In this document: piece after piece, positions 1 to 12,026 of the stretch
Layout: each line of letters begins with the position of its first letter
How positions within the stretch are numbered: position 1 is the first letter of the stretch
Assembly: GCA_024803745.1 (NCBI GenBank)
Contig: JANJXV010000013.1
Span: forward strand, 1,364,001 to 1,428,000
Origin: Megascapheus bottae
Lineage: Eukaryota; Chordata; Mammalia; Rodentia; Geomyidae
Direction of reading: 5' to 3'
DNA: 64,000 nt
The notes under the pieces: model-generated
What the model saw: only the letters and a program-made list of their open reading frames with translations
Database searches by the model: none
Told to the model about the DNA's origin: nothing
Made by a program: the position numbers and the translations under genes

Positions 1-280
1 GTGCCATACAGGTTTAAATCACCAGGTGGGCTGCTTGATTACAACCCATATCAAGTCCTGTCAAGACTGTGTTCTTTGCTAGAAAAACACATATGACAAT
101 CTTTGCAGTTTTAATGACATATATCATCAATCACAAAATAACAAAAAAACATATAACAAATCCAAGAAGATCTGTATCCAACAAGGCCAAAACAAACTAA
201 TTATGACAATTAATTACAGGTAATAGTTTTCACTGCTTTTTTTTACAAATAAATTATAGAGTCTTGTAGTACTTTTATTT

Positions 281-357
281 TTTTCATATAATTTTATTGT
301 AATTAACAGAAGGGTTACATTATATTCACCAGATAGAAGGTGCATTACTTCACATAC
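281..357 (-). mobile_element. L1 3'-end scrap
   Basis: A T-rich start followed by 'tattgtaattaacagaagggttacat' and 'agatagaaggtgcattact' matches the 3' terminus of the L1 family seen in better copies at 12919-13892 and 55515-57891. Only about 75 bp of 3'UTR remain, in minus orientation. It is a severely 5'-truncated insertion. No TSD was identified. Confidence 0.7.
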
Positions 358-1160
358 TGTTGTAGTGCTTTTAGATTTACTAAATAATTGAACATAACAT
401 TATAGAGTTCTCCTATTATCCCATATTTTCAAATATTATATTTGCATAGTGACAAAAATTGGTCAAATAACACTGACATATAAAAATTAAGGAAAATTCA
501 TCATTTATTAAGATTTACTTACACACACCCCAGAATATCCCTTCTGTTTGGGGATCCAGGGTAGAACACCTCACTAGGTCCAGTGTCAATGTCTGTTTAG
601 GCTGTTTGGATTGAGATCATTTTTAATAGATGTCCAATATTTGGTAAAACATCCCCAAACTAAGATATCCCTGATGCTTTCTCCTGAATAAATTCACATT
701 ATGAATTTTGGAGTGATAGATCCCAAACATAAATCCCATTTTTCATTTCATCCTCTTAGAAATGGGGCAAGCTAGAAGATGAAGCATACCTATTGTTCTA
801 ACTCCATGAAAGGGAACAGTCAGGTAACACAAGAAAGCCTCTTTTGTGCAGAAAATAGAATAACAGCAATCGCAAAAGATGTGACATAACAGCAGAACAA
901 TGCAGAAAATAGGCAACAAAGGAAAGCATCAAAAAGTTACACCAGGAAATAGACTGGGAGAGGTAACAACAATGTAAGTCAAGTGGTCCTAAGGACAGCT
1001 GGCAATTCTAGCTGCCTAGCAAACTATACTTCCAGAACACAATGCAGAGATATTTTTGAGACAGAAAATGTTCCAGGATGGAAACCAGCTTTAGTGAACT
1101 AGGACTCCCATTCTCATGGCAGACTGTAGAAAGATGGCATCTTGAGAAGAGGACTGTTTG
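358..1160. other. unique non-coding stretch
   Basis: AT-rich sequence with no recognised repeat family and no convincing exon. The short open frames here lack any recognisable motif. Confidence 0.5.
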
Positions 1161-1314
1161 GGGCCAGGAGTTTGGCCTAGTGATAGAATGCTCGCCCAAA
1201 ATGAACAAAGAACAAGGTTTGATTCCATACATAGAAAAGCTGGGAGTAGTGTCATGTCTCAAGTGGTAGAACACTAGCCTTGAGGAAGAAGCCCAAGGAC
1301 AGTGCCCAAGCAAT

Positions 1315-1317
<3 letters not shown>
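1161..1317 (+). mobile_element. IDL-Geo SINE
   Basis: An ID-like left arm ('ggagtttggcctagtgatagaatgc', then 'gtttgattcc') is joined through 'acatagaaaagctgg' to a Geo right arm ('ctcaagtggtagaacactagccttgagg'). It is a diverged copy whose 3' tail runs directly into the purine microsatellite that follows. The left arm carries pol III A-box and B-box-like motifs. It is non-coding. Confidence 0.8.
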
Positions 1318-1679
<362 letters not shown>

Positions 1680-2212
1680 CTTCTTTGAGAGTTGAGTTCT
1701 TCGGGAAACATGGAAACAGAAAGCATGGATAGGGTGTGCTATGCCATAGTGTCTGGGTGGGAGACAGCCAGAAGACGGATGCTGGAGAGGGGTCTGATGT
1801 TACCAAAAGAGAATTTGAAGTACCAGGTAGCTCTGACAGCACAAAGTGTACTGGATGGGGAGACCCTGGCATCTAGAAGAAGGGGAAAAAAGCACTGAAC
1901 CTGAGACCAGCAGAGTATTTCATTTCCAGGCTACATGTATTTGCAACACAGCCCTGAAACCAGAGGGCCAAAATCATGTAATAGCCAAAGTCTCCCTCTT
2001 TCAAATCTGGGAGCACTGAAACACACTCTTGGTAAGTGCATATTGGCATGCGTCTACCAAACTGGTGTGGAAACCTTAGCCCAGAATCTTCAAACCAGGA
2101 TATTTCTACAACCCCTCCTCCCACATAGACATATAACAACAATAATCACAACCACAACAACACCATATAACTCTTCTGATATTCAGCAGTCCCACAGTAA
2201 CAAACACCGATG
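1680..2212. other. unique non-coding stretch
   Basis: No repeat family or exon recognised. Low-complexity 'aacaacaataatcacaaccac' near 2135-2165 is minor. Confidence 0.45.
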
Positions 2213-2648
2213 ACAGCAAAGTGAATTAAATTACAAAGAATAATAAAAGGCAAGTATGATCGATGGAATTAAGATGACAAACATGAATATTTGAATAATT
2301 GCAGAAAACTAAACTAACAGAGCTAATGAAATTAAAGGACATAGTAGAGCATGAAAGAAGAGCTTAATAACGATGTAGAAATTCCAAAAAAAGGCCAAAT
2401 GGATATTCTTGAAATGAGAATTTCAATGAGAGAAATAAAAAATAGTTGAAAGTCTTTCCAGTAGACGGGCTCATATTAAATACAGAATATTGGGGCTTAA
2501 ACAAGGTAGATGCGATGGAACATACAGATGGAGATAGAGGGGGAAATTTTTCCAAGTAATTACAAAAGAAACATGCCAGACCACAGGGAAATCAATACAA
2601 AAACTAATCTAAGAATAACCAGTATAGAAGGATAAAAAAGGAAAGGAA

Positions 2649-2816
2649 GGCCAGGAGTTTGGGCTAGTGGTAGAGTGCTTGCCTTGCATGCATGAAGACC
2701 CGGGTTCGATTTCTCGATACATAGAAAAAGCCGGAAGTGGTGCTGAGGCTCAAGTGGTAGAGCTCTTGAGAAAATCCAAGGACAGTGCTCAGAGGTCAAG
2801 ATGCAAACCCCGGTAT
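2649..2816 (+). mobile_element. IDL-Geo SINE nested in ancient L1
   Basis: The left arm reads 'gggctagtggtagagtgctt' with B-box 'gggttcgatttc'. The right arm reads 'gccggaagtggtgctgagg', then 'ctcaagtggtagagctcttg'. Ancient L1 ORF1 sequence lies on both sides, so this insertion is younger than the L1. Confidence 0.85.
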
Positions 2817-3700
2817 AATCTTTTAGAATTCAGAAAAGAACCTTCCAATGTCATATTAAAGTTAAGTATTAGACATTCAGAGCAAACAATAGTTTCAATA
2901 TTCTAACAAATCCCCTATAAAAGAAAACTAGCAGATAAACCTCAGACTTTTTCAACATGAACCTTAAAAGAAAGAAGAGCATGAAATCATGTTATTTAAA
3001 CGCCTAAAAGAAAGCAACTAACAAACTTATAATAGTATACTCAGCAAAGCTATACTTAGTGATTAAAGCAGAAATAACCATTTTCTATGTCAGAACAAGA
3101 CAAATACAATGGATGGCCACTAAAACAGCAAGGAAGAAGTTACTCAACAACTGAGTTCCTCCTTCATGCTGAGGATGAAGATAAATACAATTACAAAACA
3201 TAGGAAATAAGGAATCTCACTGGACAAGATTAATCAATGAAGAATAAAGAAGCAATTGATCATCCAGAAAAGTGATTATATACAGAGATTCCCTTCTTGA
3301 ATACTTGTTTGTTAAATATGACATTTGAAATACGATATAAAAAATCAATGTTAATAAAACCTAAAAAAACCTTTATAAATAAACAACATTTATAGGTCAA
3401 ATGAATTCAACAGGCATCTACAATGTATTTTACTCAATCATATCAGTATATACATTCTTCTTGATACCCTGTGGACTTTTTCTAAAATGGGTTACACTAT
3501 AGGACATAAAACAAGTCCTAACAATATAAGAAAACTGAATTTTCTCTGTTTTGTCAGACCATAAAAAGCAGGAAAAAAAACTAAAAATCATTAACAACAG
3601 AAACTGTCAAATATACCTTCACACAGAGAGAATGAGATATCCATACCTGATCAGTACCTTATCAAAGAAATAAGGGAAGTTGACAAATTGTTAGAATCTG

Positions 3701-3920
3701 TTGACTGCCATTTCTAGCTACTTGGGAGGCTGAGATCTGAGGATCATGGTTCACAGCCAGTCTGGCAAGAAAAGTACATGAAACTCTTATTTTTCAATTC
3801 ACCACACAAAAAAGGGGAAATGGAGCTGGCTCAAGTGATAGAGCACTAGCCGTGGGTAACAATGCTCAAGGACAGCACCATGTGCCAAGTTCAAAGCCAG
3901 GTTTGACACTGAAAAAAGTC
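3701..3920 (+). mobile_element. 7SL-like head + Geo SINE
   Basis: The truncated head reads 'ctagctacttgggaggctgag'. After 'catgaaactcttat' comes the Geo arm 'ggctcaagtgatagagcactagcc'. It interrupts the ancient L1 ORF2 relic. Confidence 0.75.
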
Positions 3921-4221
3921 ATACAAATTATAATCAAGCAAAAATGGAAGTGTTACTAAAATCTTTGAGACATAACAAAGTCAGAGCTAAAAGGAAATTT
4001 TTTAGCTATGAGTATCTTCATTTAAAACTACAAAAGTCCAAATAAATAGCCTAATCATGCAACTCAGCCTCTTAGGAAAATAAGAACAAAGAACAAGACA
4101 AACGCAAAGGTAAGAGACAAAAAGAAGCAGTATGAATCAAGGCAGAACTTAATGCAATGGAAACCAAAGTAACCATTTTAAAGAATCAATGATGAAGGCT
4201 GTTCTGCCAAAAGGTAAATAA

Positions 4222-4432
4222 TAGCTGGGCACATGTGTGCTCATACCTGTAATCCTAGCTACTCAGGATGCTGAAATCTGAGGAACACACCTTGAAGCCA
4301 GCAAGAGCAGGAAAATCCGTAGCACTCTAATTTCTAATTAACCACCAGAAAAACAGAAGTGAATCTATGCCTGGTAGAGTGCTAGCCTTGAGTGAAAAGC
4401 TCAAAGAGAATATCTCCACCCTAGATGCAAGA
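4222..4432 (+). mobile_element. 7SL-like head + Geo SINE
   Basis: The full head starts at 'agctgggcacatgtgtgctc' and contains 'cctgtaatcctagctactc'. A diverged Geo arm follows ('tggtagagtgctagccttgag'). It is nested in the ancient L1. Confidence 0.75.
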
Positions 4433-4837
4433 CCTTTCAGCGTAAAAGAGAAAAAGAAAAAGAAAGGGCAATACTGATAAACCATTAGACAAACTAAACA
4501 AATTACATAGAAAATCTTCCAAATTAATAAAATTAGTTGAGAAAGTGGATGTCACAATACCAAATAGATTTAGAGGGTCATTAGAAACATCAAAATCATA
4601 TTCTCCTAAAACAGGAGATATATACAAAATGGATATTTCTACAAACCTATGACCTACTAAATTTGAACCAGGGGATATATTCCACAAGAAATAAAAGTAA
4701 AGCAACAATAAAGTTTCCCTACATAGAAATGCCAGGAGCCAGATGGGTTTCATATCTGAATTCTACCAGAAGAACTAGCACTAAGGCTTCTCAAATTATT
4801 CCATAAAATGGGGGAGGAATTATCCTGATATCTAAAA

Positions 4838-4841
<4 letters not shown>

Positions 4842-4921
<80 letters not shown>

Positions 4922-4922
4922 A
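4842..4922. repeat. (TC)n(CA)n microsatellite
   Basis: About 28 TC units pass straight into about 12 CA units. It interrupts the ancient L1, which resumes at 4925. Confidence 0.95.
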
Positions 4923-5164
4923 GAAGCAAACCTTATCAATAAAATGTGTGCCAACTGAATACAGCCATGATCAAGTTGAATTCATTTCAGAGATGTAAAC
5001 AGTGTTACAACAGACACAAATCAAGAAAAATAATAAACCTTTAAATAGAATTTTTTTTTAGAAAATCACATGGTCAGCTCAATAGATATAGAAAGCCTTT
5101 AACAAACTGGTAAGTGTCACACTGAAATCCCTGTGTGCAATTAATGAGAGTTCTGTTTTAGTAA

Positions 5165-5345
5165 TTGGATTTAAAGTCAGGGCCTCATGCTCTGACTCAA
5201 CTTAGTGCTATGACTGTTGCTAAACTATTTGAGTCATGTTTTCAGACCAGCTTTTTGCTGCTTATTTTTGGAGATAGGCTTTCATAGCCATTTTTGCACA
5301 TACTGGGTTCAAATTTGATCCCCTAGTTCTGGGTCTGATTAGGCA
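5165..5345 (-). mobile_element. old B1-dID-like SINE
   Basis: The reverse complement shows a degenerate ID-like arm ('agggcctcatgctctgact', 'tttgagtcat') and a 7SL-like segment ('ggagataggctttcat'). It is strongly diverged. Confidence 0.4.
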
Positions 5346-5949
5346 GGAACATAGCAACAGCATCTGGCATCAAGTAATCTGTTTCAAAAGTATTTCATAG
5401 ATTTCAGCACATGATTACAATCATATAACATTAAATCTACCATGTCAAACAGTTTTGAGGTTCACAGTCATTAGATTCAATGCTCATAACATTGGACAAA
5501 GATTTCAAGAACATTTTCATCTGGTAAAGTTGCATTTATCCTCATTTAACACTGATTATCCTCCCTCTCTCAAGTCTTGGCAACTACCAGTCTCCTTGTT
5601 TTCTACAGATTTATTATCTTTTGTACCTCATAAGAAGAGAGCTGCACAATATTTGTCCTTTCATGACCATTGTTTATGACTGAGAATAATAGCTTCAAGT
5701 GTCTGTCATCAATAGGCTTGCTTTTTTCTCCAAGTAGGCAAACAAATACATATTATACAACAATGCTTCCGAAATGTTTTTGCTTTTGAATACACCAGAC
5801 ATAAAGAAATGTTTTAGAATACGCCAGACATAAAGAAAAGAAGACTTTTTTTATGTATGGTGTATTCACATGTCTATCTTTAGGAGAGTGGGAGAGAAAG
5901 TACTGAAACCAGAGAGAAGATTGAAAAAGTAGAGCAGTGGCACTCACTG
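5346..5949. other. unique non-coding stretch
   Basis: No recognised repeat. A short local repeat is present: 'tacaccagacataaagaaa' near 5792 and 'tacgccagacataaagaaa' near 5820. No exon evidence. Confidence 0.45.
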
Positions 5950-6135
5950 GACACTGGTGAAAGTGAATTGTAACAGCTCATGGGAGGAGACAGAGGAAGG
6001 GGCTGGGAAAGAGTGAGGGAAGAGAAGGCATTGTATGAAGGGAAATGTACTCATGACTTGATTCATATATATGTAATCCTTGTGGACATCACCCCTTTGG
6101 TAACAATAAAGTAAATTTAAAAATAAAACTCAATG
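5950..6135 (+). mobile_element. possible L1-like 3' terminus
   Basis: Purine-rich sequence ('gggaggagacagaggaag') is followed by 'acccctttggtaacaataaag' and an A-rich end. This layout resembles the 3'UTR and tail of an L1 subfamily, and 44560-44702 has a similar ending. No ORF2 sequence is attached, so the call is tentative. Confidence 0.4.
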
Positions 6136-6674
6136 TTTTAAACTGTTCTTTTGGAAATCTTTTAATTTCTACTAGAGTTATGAGTTGATTTCTTGGTCAA
6201 AGATGAAATTCAGTCTAATATCAGAGAAATGTTGGTTCACCAAATTCGTCTCTTTCATTTCCATGAGAAAACAAATTCTGGGACTTCTCTTGTTGAGTCT
6301 CAGCTTCTGTAAGTGTAGAGCCAAGGGTATCTGTCTTCAAAGACTCAATGATGGGATGAGTTGAACGTGTGCAGGGCGCAGAAATGAATTTCATACCACA
6401 GGTGCTAAATGTTAGTGATTCTTCCCTTCCATTCTCTTTCTGTTAATATCTCTGCTGCACAGATTTGAAAATGAAGAGGGTTGATTTTATAGTTTCTAAA
6501 GTCCTAACCAATCTATAACTCAATGATACCTGCTTACAGCTAAGGTGACTTTGTTCTAAGTAATGATTTGCTGTACAGAATGTCTGGTTGCTAAAGTCAC
6601 TCTGTTGGTGGATAAGATACTGCTGTCATCTCTCTGTATCATTTTTTTCTCAATCTCTGTTTTTCTACTGGGCT
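6136..6674. other. unique non-coding stretch
   Basis: Nothing recognised. No repeat signature and no supported open frame. Confidence 0.4.
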
Positions 6675-6675
6675 T

Positions 6676-6738
6676 TCATCATCATCATCATCATTATTAT
6701 TATCATCATCATCATCATCACCACCACCATCATCATCA
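6676..6738. repeat. (CAT)n-rich triplet repeat
   Basis: CAT, TAT and CAC triplets. The His- or Ile-rich open frames over this tract are artefacts. It lies where the A-tail of the adjoining minus-strand B1 should be, so it probably grew from that tail. Confidence 0.9.
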
Positions 6739-6873
6739 GAGACAAGGTCTCTGTATGTCTTCCAGGCTAACCTGAAACTCATTATGAACTCCAAGCTGTC
6801 CTTCAACTAATAAGCTGCCTCCATAAGCCTCCCATGTGCTGGGGTTGCAGACATATGACTTTCTGCCTGGCTT
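6739..6873 (-). mobile_element. B1 SINE
   Basis: The reverse complement is a monomeric 7SL-derived B1. On the plus strand it shows 'gagacaaggtctctgtatgt', 'caggctaacctgaaactca', 'gcctcccatgtgctggggtt' and 'ctgcctggctt'. The copy is old and diverged. It supports a rodent origin. Confidence 0.75.
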
Positions 6874-8180
6874 TCATTAATCTCATTCACTTGAAAACAT
6901 TTCATTTAAACCAGATTGCTCTCACTGATGCTTTTGTAACTTAGATAAAGAACAAATTTATGTATCTGGCTGTAATTCTAGAATTATAAAATCCAAACAT
7001 TTGGAAACATGAGGTGAATGTTAATTTGTTTTTTATTGTAATGTAGAATTTCACAAGCAGGTATCATATTAATATTTATTTCACCAACCCATGAACAGCT
7101 GCCTTATTCACCAACCTTCAGTATCATTTCTATATTTTCTTGCAACAGCTTTCTGTTTTTGCTTATGATGTTTGCTTAACTAGTCAATAGAAGCTTCATT
7201 ACCACAGGCAATTAACTACAATTCCTTGTAGCATGCATAGCCAAATCTTTGTGTGAGGTCAATCATCCAGAACTAATGAGAAGTATCTACTGCTTCTGAG
7301 GCTCCAATCTGCCATTTTTAGTTAAGGTTTCAATATAGGAAATTGTTGTTCACTTTATACTATTATATAATATGATTTTATTTGTCTTAAATCTCATCCA
7401 GTCAGGCTGTTGGTTCTCTGGTAATTTTGATCCTAGTGAAATCACCCAAAGCTTATCCTGAGGCTTTGTAATCATATCTATTTCATCAGGACAGATTCCT
7501 GAAAGCTCACTCAGCCTGTGGGAGTCCACAAAATAAAACAGACAATGCCCCAGGAAGCGGAAGTCTACCCTGAGAATCATTTGGAGACAGGCCCAGCTCT
7601 GTCTTATCCAATCATCCTGAACATAGCCACCAGAGTGCAGCCAAATTATTTGGCATGGAGGATAAAGTGTGAAAGTCCCAGATGTTTACAAACTGAGCTG
7701 AGGATAAAGTTCCAACATGTTCAGGTCATCCAAACTGTCTTCTCTTTACCATTTCCCTTTTCTTGTCCATATTCTTGCACTAATAAATGTAAGGATAACA
7801 GGAAAGCTATTGTGCAATCAGTTTGGTGACAGCCTGGGGATGACTATTTCCTAATGGGATTTTCCTCAGAGATTTACACATTCATTTGCTCAATCAGATG
7901 TCAATCCTTAGGTTCTGACATCACAGCTAGTGAGAATTTTTTAAAATGAGTTAAAATGAGTGATAGTTTCCTGGAAGGATAATCTAACAGGTTGTCCTTG
8001 AAGCTGCATTTCCCTCTTCAACCATTTTTTTTTATTTTTAGAGAGTTGCAACCTTTCCAAGACTGTTCACTGATGTCGTTTCTCCATGAAGAGATGCTTA
8101 CTGAGCTTCTTCCCTTTTCCTTCCATGTTACCTTCTGATTAGAGTAGGAAGAATAACTGATGACAAAACCCACTGAAACA
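6874..8180. other. unique non-coding stretch
   Basis: About 1.3 kb without a recognised repeat. Open frames of 76 and 103 codons near 7350-7829 overlap on opposite strands and show no motif, so they are not called genes. Confidence 0.4.
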
Positions 8181-8333
8181 CAATAAGCAGTTTTTGCTCA
8201 AGGCTGGCCCTTAATCACTTGAGCCACAGCTTTACTTCTGCCTTTTGAGTATTTAATTAGCGATAAGACTCTCACAGTCTTCCCTGGCTGGGCTGGCTTT
8301 GAAACTCAGCATTTCAGCCTTCTGAGTAGCTGG

Positions 8334-8334
<1 letters not shown>
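8181..8334 (-). mobile_element. 7SL-like head + Geo SINE, truncated
   Basis: The plus strand reads 'gctcaaggctggcccttaatcacttgag', the linker 'taagactctcacagtcttcc', and the head 'agccttctgagtagctggga'. It ends abruptly in the GT repeat, so the last part of the head is missing. Confidence 0.7.

Positions 8335-8402
<68 letters not shown>
8335..8402. repeat. (GT)n microsatellite
   Basis: About 33 pure GT units lie between two minus-strand Geo-bearing segments. It probably expanded from the CA-type tail of the downstream copy. Confidence 0.95.
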
Positions 8403-8403
<1 letters not shown>

Positions 8404-8490
8404 ACTGGGACTTGAACTCAGATTCTGGACATTCTCAGTTTCCTTGCTAAAGGCTGGCACTCTATGACTTGAGAGCTACCTTACAGGTTC
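8403..8490 (-). mobile_element. Geo-arm fragment
   Basis: 'actgggacttgaactcagat' and 'gctaaaggctggcactctat' are the reverse complement of the Geo right arm. The head is absent. Confidence 0.6.
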
Positions 8491-8729
8491 TTGATTACAT
8501 AATCTGTGGTCAGAACAAAAATGCTTCCCAAGAGGACAATATTGTAAGTACTCCAGATTGGATGATTCATACTTTTAATACTATTTTTAAGTTAAGATCA
8601 CTTATCCTCCTCCTAGCCTCTTCTAGAATGAAATGATAAGCACATGATGGGTAAAAGGTTCCCTATTTCAAAGGAATAGCTGCCTCTATTAACTGGCATT
8701 TGAAAGATAGGCATTGTCTAAAGAACACT

Positions 8730-8968
8730 GGATTTGAAGTTCAAATCTAAGATGGGCAATGATGACTTATGTTTGCAGTTTTACCTACTCAAGAAAAAGA
8801 TCTGAGGATGGAAGTTCAAAGCCACCAGAGACAGAAAAGGCCATGAGATTCTTCTCTCCAGTTAACCACCAAAATGCAGAAATGGAGCTGTGGCTCAAGT
8901 GGTAGACCACCAATGTTGAGCAGAAAAGCTAAGGAACAACATGCAAGTCCTGGAACAATCCAAAAAAA
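8730..8968 (+). mobile_element. 7SL-like head + Geo SINE, diverged
   Basis: The degraded head is followed by 'ccatgagattcttctctcca' and the Geo arm 'ctgtggctcaagtggtagac'. Confidence 0.65.
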
Positions 8969-9854
8969 TCAGATTTTTAAACTTGGATCTCAGATTTCCA
9001 CTTAATTGGAGCTTTGTCCTCTCCAACCATTAAGTTAAACTCTCTAGCTTATTTAGTTTCTTCTTTGAGAAAATAAGGACTAAAGATACAAAGAATATTA
9101 CCTGTGCTTGAATAGAATGGTAAGACTTCAACTAATAAATGGCTATGAGATTTCTTGAAGACTTATGCAAATATAAAGATCATCATTATACCTTTCTAAA
9201 ATTAGAACTGATCAGAAGTGAACTCTGAGATTGCCTAGATCTTCCGCAATTCTAATCTCTATTATTAGGAAAGGCTATCCACATGTCACTCAGTGCCATG
9301 CTTTCACAGCTACTTAAGGCTCTATAAATATCTGCGTGCAGCACAGTCTAACCTGCCTCCTATTTCCCACAGCTGAACATTCTCATTAGTGAATACAAAA
9401 GGCATAGTTTTGACAATGTTCTTTTAATGGAGGAATCATCTTATATCTCATTGTATTCAGTGTGTTTGCATGTATAGAAGGTATATGTTCTTGTTGGCTC
9501 TTATGTAAAATTCTTTTATTCCACTATTTTCGTAGCTAGCTCATTGATTCCAGGGAATCTTTAAATCCTCCCATCAACACCAGCGTGAGCCATTACTTCT
9601 TCCTGTGTGTGCTCATTGTTAGGAAATGACTCCCTTAGAACAGAAGCAAGTCGAATGCCATGTGAATTGGTCGTGGTTCCACCTCTGCATGTGTTGGTGG
9701 CATATTTTCGGACTTGGATTGGCAGTTAATGCACAAAGTTATGAACAATAAACAGATGAGGCCCATCTATAAATTCCATAATTTTTGATTCGTAAAATAT
9801 TTTCTAGCAGAAGCCATATGAATACTAGTGATTTAATCTCCACCCAAAGAAGTT
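8969..9854. other. unique non-coding stretch
   Basis: No recognised family or exon. Moderately AT-rich. Confidence 0.4.
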
Positions 9855-10071
9855 TAGCTGGGCATTAATGGCCCATGCATATAATCTTATTTACTCAGGA
9901 GGCTGAGCTCCAAGGACTAAGGTTCAAAAGCAGACATCACAGAAAACTCCGTCAGACTCTTATATTCAATTAGTTACCAAAAAGCCCAACATGGAGCCAT
10001 AGCTCAAGTAGTACAGCACTAGACTTGATTGAAAAAAAAACTCAGGGTAGGCCCTAAGTTCAATTCCCAAA
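9855..10071 (+). mobile_element. 7SL-like head + Geo SINE
   Basis: The head begins 'agctgggcattaatggccca'. The linker is 'tcagactcttatattcaat'. The Geo arm reads 'agctcaagtagtacagcact' and has an internal A-run. Confidence 0.7.
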
Positions 10072-10371
10072 ACTTTCCTTTCTTCTTTCCTATTTAGATC
10101 TAATTGTGAAACTATATTTTTGCTTCACTTCTATATTCTAGTGTGTCTGATTATCTCCCTGGTATTCCAGGCTGGAGATTTCATTCACTCATGAAGAGAC
10201 TGCCATTCTAATTGTGATTCCACCACTAATAATGAATTATCCAGTCCTAAAATCCTCGGAGGCAGTGATTGTCCAGTTTTCTAACTCAGATCTGGCCTCT
10301 GGAGTTAACTTACCAAATGTGCAGGAACAGCTCATCTTCTATGTTGCATCCATGCTGCAGGATGAACATTC

Positions 10372-10700
10372 TTTTTTAAAATATATTTGTATTTTAATTA
10401 ATAGAAGGGTTACATTATATTCACCAGATAGAAGGTGTATTACTTCACAAACATTGATACCCTTTCTCATGTCTTGGTCCCTATTTCCCTCCCCCCACCT
10501 CATCTTGTTTTCCCCCCTTCCCAATGTTATTTCAAGTAACCAGATAAGCATATATACGATATATCAGATAACAAGGTAAAATACTGTAACAATATAAGAT
10601 AACCAAGGGACAGCAAAAGATATGAGAGTAACATAGTACATTAAGGACAACAATCACGCATTATATGGCTTTTGTTTCTATATCCTGGAGGTCCATTCTT
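10372..10700 (-). mobile_element. L1 3'UTR fragment
   Basis: The L1 3' terminus ('taattaatagaagggttaca', 'agatagaaggtgtattactt') leads into the C-rich tract (G-rich on the L1 strand) and 'gataaccaagggacagcaaa'. No ORF2 sequence is included. The 5' limit is approximate. Confidence 0.85.
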
Positions 10701-11260
10701 AAGACAGTATTGTTGGAAGACATTACCAATAAATAGGAGTGGTGTTGGGATATGATGACATCCTCTTATGTATCTCAGAGAGCTATACTAACCCCACTTC
10801 TATCACTGCTAGTATGGTTAAGAGAATATTTCATGGAGAAAATGATCTATGTAGACATACTTTACAATCTGCTCAGCTGGGTCACACAGTGAACTTTCCT
10901 CTTATTGGTCATAATTGAACGTTGTAATCAGTTATGGAAGTAGCTTTCTTTTTCTAGGAAAGCCTTGCTTGCTTGGTTCTTCCACATTTTCTGAGATGTG
11001 CTTGTATATGAGCAGACCCCTGAACCCCCCAGTTTCCAATGCATTGCTCCCTTCCATGATGCTAAGATGCTAGGATACATAGATACCTTAAAAGTGTTGA
11101 TTGCAGACATGGGAATGTAACCTCATTAGAAATAATATTCAATGTGCATCTATGAAAACAGAATGAGGAAAAATGAGGGGATGGTGGGATTCAGTGAAAT
11201 GGAAGAGATTGATAAAAGGCCATATTTACCAAGATGCATTGTACTCTTCTTTTTTTAGTT
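10701..11260. other. mostly unique, with possible L1 edge
   Basis: Similarity to L1 3'UTR fades after about 10700. The rest is unrecognised. Confidence 0.35.
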
Positions 11261-12026
11261 TTTTGTATTATTTATTTGCTTTTTTAAATTTTTTGTCAGG
11301 ATCATGTACAGAGGGGTGACAGTTACATCCATCAGATTGTAGGGGCATTATTTCTTACACATTGATACCCATTCTCATGTTTTTGTCCCCATTCCCCTCC
11401 GCCATCCCCTCCCAATCATCTTGTTTTTCCCCTTCTCTTTCCTATTTTAAGTAAACCTATATATAATAAATCAGGTAACAAAGTCAGATACAGTAATAAT
11501 GTTAGATTAACCAAAGGGCAAAAAAAAGAGAAGAGAAAGAACATAGAACATTAAGAACAACAATCACACAAGACAGAGCTCTTGCTTCGATATCCTAGAG
11601 ATCCTTTCATTTAGTTTCATCCTATATGACCTTCTGTACCTAGGTTAGAGCTATTGTAATCTCCTGCCAGGAGAGTCCTAGATGTGCGCTAATTATTACA
11701 AATAAGGGAAACCATTTAGCCTATGTTCCTTTGGTCTGGCTTATTTCACTTAATATTTTTTCCAAGTCTTTCCATTTCCATACAAATGGGGCTATGTCAT
11801 TCATTCTGATGGCAGCATAGAATTCCATTGTGAATAAGTACCACATCTTGTTGATCCAGTCATCTACTAAGGGGCATCTGGGTTGGTTCCATATCTTCAC
11901 TATGGTAAACAGTGCTGCAATGAACATCGTGGTGCTAGTGGCTTTACTATGTCCTTGTTTCTGGACATTTGGTTAATTGCCAAGGAGTGGGATTGCTGGG
12001 TTATAGGAGAGCTTTATGTGTAGTCT
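11261..12026 (-). mobile_element. L1 3' fragment with ORF2 C-terminus
   Basis: This is a variant 3'UTR ('cagaggggtgacagttacat') relative to the 12.9-kb copy. The open frame at 11721-11927 matches the end of L1 ORF2 (residues such as 'FTIVKIWNQPRCPLVDDWI' and 'YLFTMEFYAAI'). It is 5'-truncated at about 12026, where the next L1 fragment begins. Confidence 0.85.

Larger units (their letters stand above)
2213..5145 (+). mobile_element. ancient L1 (ORF1 to RT region), fragmented
   Basis: Weakly conserved L1 sequence reads in order on the plus strand. An ORF1-like coiled-coil segment lies at about 2330-2530. An ORF1 C-terminal-like segment lies at about 2935-3180 (around 'cctaaaagaaagcaactaac' and 'actcagcaaagctatactta'). 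An ORF2 endonuclease segment lies at about 3395-3560 ('acattcttcttgata', 'aggacataaaacaagtcc'). ORF2 inter-domain sequence follows at 3950-4200 and 4450-4800 ('tgaattctacca'). RT-proximal sequence lies at 4925-5110 ('ccatgatcaagttgaattc', 'ctcaatagatatagaaag'). No frame is open. Three SINEs and a TC/CA repeat interrupt it. It could instead be a HAL1-type L1 relative. Confidence 0.65.

Noticed and set aside
6563..6775. His-rich frame that might suggest a metal-binding peptide
   Set aside because: The histidines come from the CAT repeat at the tail of a B1 SINE.
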